Shown: positions 46,601 to 58,652 of the stretch, piece by piece
How positions within the stretch are numbered: position 1 is the first letter of the stretch
Layout: every line of letters starts with the position of its first letter
Assembly (NCBI GenBank): GCA_008921705.1
Contig: VFFE01009152.1
Coordinates: 196,748 to 260,747, forward strand
DNA from: Burhinus oedicnemus
Taxonomy: Eukaryota > Chordata > Aves > Charadriiformes > Burhinidae
Length of the DNA stretch: 64,000 nt
Direction of reading: 5' to 3'
The notes under the pieces: generated by a model
Databases searched by the model: none
What the model was told of the DNA's origin: nothing
The model's input: the letters and a program-made list of their open reading frames with translations, nothing else
Position numbers and translations under genes: made by a program

Positions 46601-46942
46601 ATTAGTTATGTGTCCTAGTAGCTCTGGATTTAACTAGTGAAAATTAAATGTTTCTTTTTTTTAACATGCACATGCTGTTACTGCATTAATGCTTGAGTAA
46701 TGTAGTAATAGTCTTTGTTTATGAACCAAGAGAGGAATGAAAATTGCTGCTTAGCATTGTCCTTAGTGGGTAGAGGCTAATCCACATTTTAAACTTTGAA
46801 TCTTAGCTTTTCTATGCATACTGTATTTTAGAGGGGTTTTGTGTGTGTCTTCATGTGACTGAGATAAAGATTTAAAGGGGCAAATGGCTATATATGGCTA
46901 TAGTCAGCCTAAACCTGCCTATGCAGCAGAAGCTTTATCTTC

Positions 46943-46966
46943 TTTTTTTTTTTTTTTTTCTTTTTT
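46943..46966 (+). repeat. Poly-T tract (17 T, C, 6 T)
   Basis: Mononucleotide run, probably length-variable. Nothing adjoining marks it as the tail of an antisense retrocopy. Confidence 0.85.
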
Positions 46967-49900
46967 CTATGAAGTTCATGTGCTCTCACAGTGGAATAAA
47001 TGATTCAGTAGTTGGTCCCTCCCCCTGGATTATGGCTCTGCTGAGAGCCAAGTTTTTGAATGTCTCCTATTTAATCTATTCTGTTTCAAAGATAGGGTAT
47101 GTGTGGTTTTTAAAAAGGACAGACATTCTTTACCTGTCAGCCAGCTGGAGGAGAAGCAACCATTGAATGAAAAAATTTCATATTCCTCCTGTAATTTAAC
47201 ATGATTGAGAAGTAGTTGGTTTTCCTTTTCCTTTTGTACAGAGGTTTGAATGTAATTTGTAGGCTGGCACAAGTTGATCCGCACCCACTTCTGTGGTCAC
47301 TGTCTGTGGCTCAGGCCTCTTTGCAGTTCTGAAAGCTTTTGCATCTTGAAGTTTAAAAAAATAAATGAAGCAGTCAATGGAAAACTTTGTCTAAAAATGA
47401 ATTTGTTTCTCCTGTCGTGCTGGAATTATTTGGTGGTGCAAACCTGTGCAGAGGTCTGTAGCTATTCCTGCATTCTCAAATGCCACTGGGATAGCCAGTA
47501 TTCAATCTGGCAATGGTAGTAGTTCTTGAGGTGCTGGTAACCATTTGGTGAATGTCTCTACTTTTCTAGCCATATGTAAATGATCTGAGCATTGCCCTGA
47601 GTGGGTTAGTTGCTTCATCATTACTACTTGTGACTTTCTGGAGGGAGTGTGTGGTCTGAGAGACCTCACAGATTTCCTGGATGTGGCCCACACTGTAATT
47701 GTGTCTGTTATTTATTATATCCTTTCAGAAACAGAAGATAAACTAGTTTCCCTAATGATCATGTTTTTTCATATGCTTAAATGAGTTTCTGCCTTTAGAG
47801 AGAAGTTATTTTGGCTCCCCTTCACTTATTTGTCTGTGTGCTAGTATTTTTTTTCTCAGCTGGAAGATTCACCACCTACGCATTGGTTTGTTCCAGCACA
47901 AGGTAGATAGTTATTTAAATATGTGAACAGTTAAATTTTTAAACACATGCACTGTCTGGAAAATATTGTAAAAGCAAGTGGCTGTGTGTTGCAGTTTTTA
48001 TGATACTTAATATTTATAATAATGTGATTGCTTATTACATGGTTAACTTTTGAGATGTATTTTGAGTCTTATATACATAGACACAGTCTTAATTTTGTTT
48101 GGTTGGACATGTGAAAAAAGTATTGTTTGACCATAATTGACATAATTTCATAAATATTTTTTTAGGACTCACTCGTGCAGGACTAATACATAATTTCTGA
48201 GGACAGGAATCTGTTAAGAAAATACCAGCAGAGATCGATGTGATAGTATTATTCCTCATTCAGCATCAAGCCTCCCAATTAAATATCAACAGTATTGAGT
48301 TTTATCTTGAAAAATGTTATTTAATAGTATACAGCTTTGCAGTTTAAACTAAAAAGCAAATGGGTCTGAGAAACCTAAAAACTGGTAATATTTAAAGGAA
48401 TGGGAAAACACATAAGATCTGAGTTTGAGATAGCAATGAAAAAAGATGAGTTCCAGTTGCCTGCAAAAATATTCTATGGATGAAGAAAGGGGGAAAAGAA
48501 AAAGTGTTTCCTCCCTGTTTCATGACACGCCTCTCTGCCCTGGAATACATTTACATTTGTTTGAAGTGCAGGCAGCTTGAGGTACCTGTTAGGAAAAGAT
48601 GTTGACAGAATCAAAGGAATTAAGACAAAGGTGTCAAAAGGATCAAAGGGTTGGTGGGATGATTTATGAGGAAAGCAAAACTACTCTTAATGGGTTTGTT
48701 AAACAGTGGTGAAATGAGGTCAAAGAAGCCAGGTGATAATAGGACAAAATGAAGAAAGTGTCAGCTGTGTGTCAGTGTTACTTTGTGTATTGAAATAATT
48801 TTCTCTGGAACTGTTTCCTGTCAAATACCAAAAATTGCAGTAGTCAGATGTGATAAAATTAAATAGGATGCTTTGTTTAGAAGGCAGTGCTGTAATGAGC
48901 AGTCTTGCATTGACCTACACTGACCAGGCTGTCTGTTCTCTATCTCCAGTTTCTAAGAACAGTTTGTGGGGTTTTTTGCTTTTGTTTTGTTTTTAAACAA
49001 ACTTCAGCTTTATTAGTGCTAAAGTTCACTAGTTCTTGAACTTGTATTAGAAGTTGTGATGGAAGTATTCACTGAATATTGATCTTAACATAGAGAACCT
49101 GGAGGGTCACCACAATACTTAGATATATAGGTTTGTAGTTAACCCTTTCACTCTCAGTCTCTGGGAAACTTTTCTATTAAACTGCCATGTTCACTTAAAC
49201 TGCCATGTTTTCCATGATTTTTTCCCTTTTACGATTTTCTTTTTTGTTTTCTGTAATAATGTGGTTGTGCCTGTCATTCCCATCCTCTCTCCTGACATCC
49301 ATCAGTCATAAGCAGAGAGAGGGTATTGAGCTGGATGAATTGCAAACTGTATCCTGCCCCCATCTCCCTCATTTGTGAAGACTCCACAGTCCCACCAGGC
49401 AGCAGGACTCGATACTTGTCCACTGCAGATGTGTGGCCATGTGACCGGAGGACGCATGTCGATCATGAAGCCAGAGATCATGCCGTACATGTTATGTTAA
49501 CTGGGATTTCCACATTTTCATTGTATGAGTGTATATATGTATAGTTATTGATGACTAAATATTTGAGAAGCTATATGTCTTGCAGTAACCAAAAGGGTGG
49601 ATGCTCCATTTCATCGAACGTCCACCAGACATTGCCGTACAATTCCCTTGTCCTAGGTCAAGCTCGTTTGAAGTCATTATTATCTTAAAAGCATCGACAA
49701 ATACTGGGCATTCATATATTTTTGGTAGGGATGGTACAGCTGGTAGAAAAGTCCCCAGTCTTTCATGTGTGATGAAGTGTAGAGGTGGTTTATACAACCT
49801 TGCTTGGAAACTTTAAATGTAACCAAGAGACAATGAACTCCATTGAACAAAGCAAGCAAATACAACCTCTGGTTTAAAAAATGGGGAAATATTGATGCAG

Positions 49901-50920
49901 GTTTTTTTTTAAACAGGAAGAACAGCTGAGATATTTCCATTCCCTTTCCAAAACTTCATAACTAAATCCTCACCTATGAATTAATAAGTACCACTCACAA
50001 TGTACTTTTCAGATAACTCAGGGACCAACCACGTCATAATCATACATTCTTCTGGTGTTTCCTGAAGAGGTGGGATGTGGCACACTGCCAGGAAGTGTGG
50101 TTTATTAAATTGATTATCTATGGTAAATGAAAATTTTGAAGGTATGAGGCACTTGCATACGTCTCAATTTTAGACATCTCTCTGCTATTCTGCTTTTATT
50201 TTTAGTTTGTGCATTTACAGTTGATACTTTAAAAGACTGAATGTTACTAAAAAATGAACAAAATTAGTTCCTAAAGGCAAAGTTACCTTATCCCTTTTTA
50301 CAGTTACCTTTTGATCGCACTGTTGAATTATTAGGCTTTTTTAACGCATGAATGGTTTGAGTGGGTTGATTTTTAAAGAAGCAACCATGTCGTCAACCGT
50401 CTGTATTATGGCATGGCTGGTATTGAGGAAAAAATGTTGCTAAGAACTTCAGTATTCTGAAAAATGAGAGGGATATTGTTATGTGATTATTAAAATGTAC
50501 AGTATCAGTTGGTCTTTCATTTATAGCTAGGGAATTTTTTTAACTTGATTATTTAAAACAATTTTTGTAAATTTGGAAAACACTTTATTTGTTTTTGTTC
50601 TGAAACAGGCTCCAATACTGTCTTTGTTTTCCTCTGTTTATACGACAGATGAAGATGCAAAATTAGATTCAAAATTGAAGTTTCCTTTGGTTTGGCAGGA
50701 ATAGGGCAGCAGAAATTTGACCCATCTTGGCTGGGTGCTGTCAATTTCTGGATAAAATTTCATGTATTGATTTTTGTATTGAAAACATGCTTATTAAAGG
50801 GAGCCTGTCAGTCTTGTTTTGGCTGAAATGATACTTTCATCAAAATAGTGCATTCTGAGCACTGGGGCTCTTGAGTATACTCTGAGCATAGGCTCTCCCT
50901 CACAGAAGCCTAATTACATG

Positions 50921-50942
50921 TATTTATTTATTTATTTATTTA
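50921..50942 (+). repeat. ATTT tetranucleotide microsatellite
   Basis: About five uninterrupted TATT/ATTT units. Likely polymorphic in length. Confidence 0.9.
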
Positions 50943-51340
50943 ATATAGAATTGAAGACCCAAATTCCAATTCTTAAAACATGGTAAGCCTAGGTAATAGT
51001 TACACCATGAATTGTCTATGATATACTTTAAGGTGCTTTCAGGAGAACTGTGGTTTAGTTAGAGTGAGAGAAGACAGTTTCCATTTGGGGGTTTAAAAAA
51101 CACTAAAAGGAACTAGAGTACATTAAATAATGCTGTGAGCATTGTATCTACTTCTCGTTCTCTTCAGGAGTGATTACTGATTAGTATTGTCTGGAGCTTC
51201 TCTTTTTAAGCCATTATGCAGTGCTGAGTTCACGTTGATGGGAGTTTGAGGTCTTTTCAAAGTTGTCTGTGAAGCTGAATGGCACCTGTACTCTTTTATT
51301 CCTTTATAAAACTCTTCTTGCTAACTTTATCGGAAAATAT

Positions 51341-51370
51341 CAGCATCAATTATAGCAGGAACTGATGCTG
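51341..51370. repeat. Inverted repeat, 8-bp arms
   Basis: CAGCATCA at 51341-51348 and TGATGCTG at 51363-51370 are exact reverse complements separated by 14 bp. It is a possible small hairpin with no other support for function. Confidence 0.75.
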
Positions 51371-52581
51371 GAAACTTTAATAACTAGGAATAGCTATAGA
51401 CAGCCTTTAGCTATACGTTTGTATTTTAAGTTTATATGAATCTGTTAATCTAAATGGAAAGAAAATTACTTTTCTTAAAAGTGTTGAAAGACAGACTACA
51501 CATTTGGCAGTGATAGCGTTGCAGTGCCAGTAGACATCTGACTTAAGTTTATAGAGTTATTATGCAGGATAAGAGGAAATGAATTGAAATGTATGATTTC
51601 CACCCATTAAGATTATACATGATATACTTAGGATCACATAGATGAGAAGAAACTAGTTCTGCATGTCCAGAAATGCAGAATGCAAGCTGGAATGTTAATT
51701 AAAAACCCCAATCCAGCATAGTTGATGTAGTCACTGTTAAAGCCCTTTTTCAGCAGCAACTGCCCCATGCCCATTTTCAGCTGTCATAAAATGGTGGAGG
51801 AACATCCAGGCACTTTCTTTGTGAATTATTTGAGAGCACAGAATTGCCAGAGGGTCTCTGGGTCCCAAAGTCTGGTCCCCAGCTGTTGAATGCAGCTGTA
51901 CAGTAGATTTCTAGTTTTAAGAGATTCACAGAATATCTCTTTGCCCACCATGACATGCAACTCAGAATGTTTCCCTGTGCCACCCACTGAACTCTAGATG
52001 TCTATTCATTTCTAGGACATGCAGTCCTAGGTTCCAAATATACAAAAATAATAGTTTGTTTTTTACACTAATCCTTTGTGTTTTAATTTATTAGGGTGGG
52101 ATAATAATCCATGTTCTCTGAACTTGGTCTCATCCTGTTTCACCTCATAGGTGACTTCAGTCTTTGAGCACTGAAGAGGAGACAGCTACAAATCTTGTTT
52201 GGAAGAAGACAAGACTCTGCCTATGGGCGTGACTGTCCTGATCAATGTGTTCAGGGCTGTAGAAGTTGAGTGTGTTCTGTCAGGAGCAAGTCAAACTGCA
52301 GCATTGATGCATTACTCGATAGGAATGGCATAACTGTAAATGAGAGTGCAAAACCAGCAAGGATTTTATTAGATACTGTTGTTCACTATTTGGAAGAGAC
52401 ACTGTAGCACTTTTCACAGGTTTATAACAAAACAGATACCAATCCAGTAATGCTAGCAGTTGAACAGCGTTCTTTAAAATTACCAGGGCCAAAGAAAGTG
52501 CAACGAGAAGCTGAGTAGTGAGTTCTCTGCTCTGTTAATGCTATTTACATCCCCATCCTCACTCGCTCTCCCCCCAGTTAA

Positions 52582-52606
52582 TTTTTTTCTTTTTTTTTTT
52601 TTTTTT
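52582..52606 (+). repeat. Poly-T tract with one interruption
   Basis: Seven T, one C, then 17 T. It follows a C-rich segment (CTCTCCCCCC), giving a long pyrimidine tract of the kind that could serve a splice acceptor. The first AG after it lies at about 52615. Confidence 0.8.
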
Positions 52607-53449
52607 ACTTCTGGAGAAGTTTCAGAGACTAGAATATGACATCAGTGTTTTGTCTGTAGTTTATTAGATTACATGTGATGACTTAATGTTGTACAACACA
52701 GACTTGTGGGCTGGATCTGGGTTTTGTTACAGGCTGCTGGGGAGGAGAGGTTAGGAAGACAGCTGGATGCATGGACAGGTGGGTGGTCTGCGCTGTCAGC
52801 CCTGAACAGTCAGATTGCTGTTGCACGCTGAGGAGGTAAGACCAGGTTGATGGTGGTGGGCAGTGGTACACCAGAAACGGTCACTGGCTCCTCTCCCATG
52901 GCCAGCACCTTCAGCCTGACCCTCTGCATCAGGTTGTGGTAGGCAGCAATATTTCATTCCTCAACGAGTGGGTGCTACCTGAAAACCACACTCTGCCTCC
53001 TCCAGGAAAAAAGTGCTAGGTGGGCTGGATGGAAGTGCTGGAAAGCCAGGTTTCCAGCCAGGATAGGATATTGTGCTGTTTATGATGGGATTGATAATAC
53101 ATGCTGGACGAAGTGTGTAAAACTAATGCTAACTGGTATGGGTTTGTGGAAAATTTATCTGATAAAATCAACTTGATAATGTTTTTGCATGATGTGACAA
53201 GTTCAATTGATGGGTAAAGATGTAATAGTCTTAGGTCAAGTATTTAAGCTTTCAACATCCATTTTTGTTCATGAAGTAGAACAAAGCAAAATCAAAGGAT
53301 CAGCTTTGACCTGGCTTAATGACAGGTGCCTAATGTAACTGTAAATATGGAGTTGTCATTGTTCAGCTGTGTTTGCAGATAAGCTGCTGGCTCTTCACTG
53401 ATCTTTTTATTGGTGACATAAAACAAAAATCATATTACCCCAGCCAACC

Positions 53450-53660
53450 TCAGAAGAGTCACAGAACCAGAGCTTGCAAGGCCTGAAAGGATCCCTGTTG
53501 TCAGGCAGCCTGACTTTCTGGGCAATGGAGGCATTGGGACACTTCTGAATTAATTCTTGTTTGAGCTGCAACATAAAAAGAGCATTCCATGTGAATTTAA
53601 AAATCACCAATGATGGAAAAATTACTCCTTTCCCTGCCAATGGCATACAGCAATTAGTAG
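53450..53660 (-). mobile_element. Ancient CR1 3' UTR remnant, antisense
   Basis: On the + strand the sequence runs through 'cagaaccagagcttgcaagg', 'ttgggacacttctgaattaa', 'ttgtttgagctgcaaca' and 'tttaaaaatcaccaatgatg' in that order. This matches the reverse complement of the 3' region of old CR1 families known from turtles and crocodilians. Divergence is high and the right-hand limit is uncertain. It overlaps a 159-codon minus-strand open frame (53407-53886), which is therefore probably not a gene. Confidence 0.5.
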
Positions 53661-56437
53661 AATGACAAATAACAGAAAGAGATGGTGATGTGGATAGGTT
53701 GGTAAGCCGGGTCTGGTTAGTGGCAATTCTGAAGTCAAAGTCATCCTGATAGGAAAGATGAATAACTCCCACGGGCATGACCTGTGCAAAATGTGGCAAC
53801 TCTGAATATTCGCAGCAGGTAATCAGCTCAACATAAGCTCTCAAGGCAGCAGTATGCCCAGAAAGGACTAGTGCGATTCCTGGCAATTAAAAATGAGGTG
53901 CTCTGTCTACAAGTAGACAGTACAGAGGTTGTATCATGTATTGGGCACTAGTAGAACTGCTACTGGAATACCCTGCTTATGTCTGCGAATCAAAGATGAT
54001 GTTGACTGTGACCAGAGAAGAGCCAGACAAAGTTATAGTGACTAAGAACTATGCCCTATACTGTATTTATTTTGCTTAGCGTGTCAGTAAGAAACTTATG
54101 GGCAGTTCGAGAATCAAGATTACACTTTTTTCCCCCTGAAAAATAAATTGTAATTCAACACTGAATTATTTCAGGTAAGTCATATGGCTTGAGTTAACAT
54201 AGCAGTCCTTCCTTTCTAGCTCCATAAAGTATGAATCTATTTCACTTGCTGGTCAGAAGATTAGCTATATTTCTAGGTGTGTGTATATGCATAGAAGCCA
54301 TCTGGCAAAATCATGGCTTTCATATGTCAGATTCTGGGCTAATCTGCATGCCATACAGTACCAGTGAACATTGAAGTCCCTTAAGGTGTTGCACTTTGAG
54401 AACTCTGGAAAAAATCCCGGCCAAAAAAAAAAAAAAGTTAATGGTGATTGAAATTGGCTCAGCTGCTGCACTGCCTGCATGTCAGTTGGGATAACTAGTT
54501 TGTCTCTGGGTGTGCTTTCTACCCTGGTGAGCTTGTTTTGGGATAGGCCCTCCTGCAGCGCAGTCACCTACACGTAGGTGCAGTATTGCCACGTTTAGTT
54601 GGCCTGATGGACCCCACCAGTGCTTACCTTGGCAGCAACCTGTGGCCTAGTTTCTCCCCCTTACAAGCTTCAACGCTTTTTTGGAGACTTCTCTTGTATG
54701 AAATGATACATTCTTGAAGACCTGGATGTAACTGAGAATGTCTATAAATCCAAATTTCTCTAGATATATTACTCTTCAATAATAAACTGTGGCAGCTGAG
54801 GGACTGCTTTATTTATACCTGCCATGTCTTATTTCCAGTCTGAAACACCAACATGTGTATTTGATTTCTTTAAAAAAAAAGTCGTCTTCCCAGCTGCAGT
54901 ACACAACTCCTTCAGGCCAGAAGGAAAGATACCTTTTTTGGAGCTTTTGTCATTGTAGTTCCATTGTATGTCTATTATGGGTGCTAGTTTTGGCATGATC
55001 TCACTAACTGAGCACTTGCCATGTCACCAAGGCTCTATTTGATTTTTAAATCTTTTCTGTCCATGACTTCTGCTCTTTCACAAAAAATCCAACAAATATC
55101 CCCCCGCCCCCCCAAAAAACTCCACTGAAACCAAAAAAGCAATTAAAATTCTTGTCTTTTTTGCCCTTCCCTTCCAAATTAGGTTTGTTTGAGATCCCCT
55201 ATGGTATTCTAAAATAAAAACAAACCTTGATCTGATGTAGTGCTATGAAGAAAATCCTATATACTGAGTTATGCTGTGAAATAAAGCCTTCATAATACAT
55301 TGATTTAAATATAAACTTCTAGAGACACATCTGGATACTTAGCTTAAAAAATAGATAGTACAGTGCTTTATTAGCTAATGTAACTGATTTCAGATGTTAA
55401 AAAGCAGCTGAAAAATATGCCTGAGAAATGTAGACTTACTGTTATTTTGCAAAAACAATAGTTTGAAAATAGAGTAAAAATACAAAATAAAGGCAAAATG
55501 CTAGAAATATCAAACAAGGTCTGGTTTTAGTTCATGTGATGATTTTTCAATCTGAGTGTGCAATGACAATTTTACCTAATAAGAAAAGGAGTGAATAATC
55601 AGTTGTTTCTAGCAATTAACTGATCTGCCTGCAGGATGATAATTAAAATGAGTCATGCATGTAAAAAGAAACTGAATCTTTCTCTCCCTTGACTCATTTT
55701 TCTTCCATAAATTTGTTTTCAGAATAGCTTGCTTTAAAATTCTGCCAGAAATTGATATACTAGTATATTAAGTCATAAAAATGCTGGATACAGTTTCAAA
55801 GCAACTCCATGTACAAATCCCATGTAGAGCCAAAAAAATCAGCACTCGATTCACGTTACCTGAGCTTAGAACCTGCAATGTTTGTAGAGTCAGTAGAGAG
55901 AACTGGAGATCTCCAAGGGAACAGTGAGGCTTGCAGAGTAGGCCGTGGAAAGTGTTGCTCATCTCCTGCCTACCTTTGGAGCGGAGATACCCAGCTGGTG
56001 GGTACTGGGCAACCCTACCATCTCTGAGGACACATAGGTAAGAGATCTGTGCCCTGCCCCGCAGTCCCACAGCCTATTGCTTAAAGAGGTAGTGCCATCA
56101 CCTCCCTTTCCCTGCTAGTTGGGGTGTTTGTATGGAAAATGCATAACCTGTACTCACATCTCTCAGCAGGCTGGAGGACCTGTGTGTGGTCCCCCGTCTG
56201 AGTGGTGTGTCATCACGACCAGGATACAGAATTGTCCAAAGGAGAGGAGTTGGAGGATTTTCCCCTCTTATGGAAGCTGAGCCACTCATGCTGAGAATAA
56301 GAGAGGCAGGAGGAAGGAGAAGATGGTTGAGGGAACCTGATTCTGTGTGTCTTTTTATCTGGTGCCTGCAGTCAGGAGGGGAGGGAGTTACTATTTCTGG
56401 TCCCTGTGTTTAGGAGCATGACTGGTTTTAGGTGACT
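53661..56437. other. Unique DNA, probably intronic
   Basis: No gene recognised. It holds a 14-A tract (54423-54436) and a short inverted repeat (CACCTAC at 54565-54571 with GTAGGTG at 54574-54580). The stretch 55800-56420 is somewhat GC-richer, but I recognise nothing in it. Confidence 0.5.
54423..54436 (+). repeat. Poly-A tract (14 A)
   Basis: Mononucleotide run in AT-rich DNA. No retrocopied sequence was recognised upstream of it. Confidence 0.85.
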
Positions 56438-58652
56438 TCATGGAATGGTTTAGGTTGGAAGGGACTGTAAAGACCATCTAGTTCCAACCCCCTTGCCATA
56501 GGCAAGGACACCTACTAGACCAGATTGCTCAAAGCCCCATCCAGTCTGGCCTTGAACACTTCCAGGGATGGGGCATCCACAGCTTCCCTGGGCAACCTGT
56601 TTCAGTGCCTTGCTACCCTCATAGTAAAGAATTTCTTCCTGAGATCTAATCTAAATCTACCCTCTTCCAGTTTGAAGCCATTACCCCTTGTCCTATCACT
56701 ACATGCTCTTGTAAAAAGTCCCTCTCCAGCTTTCTTGTAGGCCCCTTTCAGATACTGGAAGGCTCCCCGGCGCCTTCTCTTCTCCAGGCTGAATAACCCC
56801 AACTCTCTCAGCCTGTCCTCATAGCAGAGGTGCTCTAATCCTCTGATCATCTTTGTGGCCCTCCTCTGGACCGGCTCCAAAAGGTCCATGTCCTTCTTAT
56901 GCTGGGGGCTCCAGAGCTGGGCACAGTATTCTGGGTGGGGTCTCATGAGAGCGGAGTAGAGGGGCAGAACCACCTCCCTCAACCTGCTGGCCATGCGTCT
57001 TTTGATGCAACCCAAGATGCGGTTGGCCTTCTGGGCTGCAAGCGCACATTGCCGGCTCATGTTGAGCCTCTTACCTACCAACACCCCCAAGTCCCTCTCC
57101 TCAGGGCTGCTCTCGATCCAGTCTCCACCCAGCCTGTATTTGTGCATGGGATTGCCTTGACCCACATGCAGGACCTTGCACTTGGCCTTGTTGAACTTCA
57201 TGAGGTTGGCACAGGTCCACCTCTCAAGCCTGTCCAGGTCCCTCTGGATGGCATCCCTTCCCTCCAGTGTGTCGACCACTGCACACAGCTTGGTGTTGTT
57301 GGCAAACTTGCTGAGGGTGCACTCAGTCTCTACATCCATGTCGCCCACAAAGATGTTAAATAGTACCAGCCCCAGTACCGACCCCTGAGGAACACCACTT
57401 GTCACTGCACGCCACTTGGACATTGAACCATTGACTGCAACTCTTTGAGTGCAGCCATCCAGCCAATTCCTTATCCACCGACTAGTCCATTCATCAAATC
57501 CACGTCTCTCCAATTTAGACACCAGGATATCATGCAGGACAGTGTCAAATGCCATGCACAAGTCCAGGTAGATGACATCTATTGCTCTCCCCTTATCCAC
57601 CAATGCTGTAACCTCATCGTAGAAGGCCACCAAATTTGTCAGGCACGATTTGCCATTAGTGAAGTCATGATGGCTGCCACCAATCACCTCCTTATTTTCC
57701 ATGTGCTTTAGCAGAGTTTCCAGGAGGATCTGCTCCATGATCTTGCCAGGCACAGAGGTGAGACTGACAAACCTGTAGTTCCCCAGGTCATCTTTTTTAC
57801 CCTTTTTGAAAATGGGTGTTGTGTTTCCCCTTTTCCAGTCAGCAGGAACTTCACCAGACTGTCAGGACTGCTCAAATATGATGGATAGTGGCTTGGCAAC
57901 TACACCCACCAGTTCTCTCAGGACCTGTGGATGAATCTCATCAGGTCCCATGGACTTGTGCACCTTCAGGTTCCTCAGGTAGTCTTGGACCTGGTCTTCT
58001 GCTACAGTGGCGGTTGCTCATTCTCCCAGTCCTTGCCTTTACCTTCTGCAACTTGGGCAGTGTGGTTAGAGCCTTTACAGAGAAGTTGTTGAGTACCTCA
58101 GCCTTCTCCATGTCCTGGGTGACCAGGTTTGCCATTTACTTCCTGAGTGGGCCCACATCTTCCCTAGTCTTCCTTTTGTTCCCGTTATACCTGTAGAATG
58201 CTTTCTTGTTGCCCCTGACGCCCCTGGCCAGATTTAACTCTATCTGGGCTTTAGCTTTCCTAACCTGATCCCTGGCTGTCCAGACAATTTCTCTGTACTC
58301 CTCTCAGACTACCTGGCCTTGCTTCCACCCTCTGTAGGCTTCCTTTTTCTGTTTGAGATTGTTCAGGAGCATCTTGTTCATCCACGCAGGCCTCCTGGTG
58401 TTTTTGCCTGACTTCCTCTTTGTTGGGATGGATCGCTCCTGAGGTTGGCGGAGGTGGTCCTTGAATATCAGCCAGCTTTCTTGGGCCCCTCTTCCTTCCA
58501 GGGCTTTATCCCATTGTATTCTCTCAAGTAGGTCCCTAAAGAGGCCAAAGTCTGCTCTCCTGAAGTCGAGGGTAGCAAGCTTACTGCACGCCCTCCTCAC
58601 CGCCCTAAGGATCTCAAACTCCACCGTCTCATGATCACTGCAGCCAAGGCAG
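56438..58652 (-). mobile_element. CR1 retrotransposon, 2.2 kb, antisense, largest copy here
   Basis: The left edge (TCATGGAATGGTTTAGGTTGG) is the reverse complement of a CR1 3' end, with only one recognisable octamer-like unit. Going left to right the minus strand holds the 3' UTR, the end of ORF2 (natural stop at 56515-56517), the reverse transcriptase (to about 57900), and the linker toward the endonuclease (about 57900-58650). The linker includes a 106-codon open frame at 58304-58624 with DFRRADFGLFRDLLERI and KRKSGKNTRRPAWMN. The copy stops near 58652, so the endonuclease and ORF1 are absent. It is well preserved but inactivated. Confidence 0.95.
56515..58630 (-). pseudogene. CR1 ORF2 reverse transcriptase, decayed
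   Basis: A long minus-strand open frame (56602-57753, 383 codons) covers the reverse transcriptase and thumb regions. Recognisable segments are [81 protein letters not shown] and [15 protein letters not shown]. Reading onward in the same frame, both ends are closed by TGA codons where the family has Trp: at 56602-56604 (followed by 28 more family-like codons and the natural TAG at 56515-56517) and at 57862-57864. The catalytic Phe-Ala-Asp-Asp is Phe-Ala-Asn-Asn here (codons at 57295-57300), so the enzyme could not polymerise even if the frame were open. A further frameshift is likely near 58010. Confidence 0.9.

Larger units (their letters stand above)
42703..53449. other. Unique AT-rich DNA, probably intronic
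   Basis: No gene or recognised transposon over 10.7 kb. It contains simple repeats (T-tract 46943-46959, ATTT repeat 50921-50942, T-tract 52582-52606), a 15-bp near-tandem duplication (43582-43611), an inverted repeat (51341-51370), and more complex blocks at about 49290-49800 and 52680-52990 that are discussed as findings. Confidence 0.5.

Noticed and set aside
56899..57388. Plus-strand frames of 70-154 codons
   Set aside because: They are shadows of the minus-strand CR1 reverse transcriptase.
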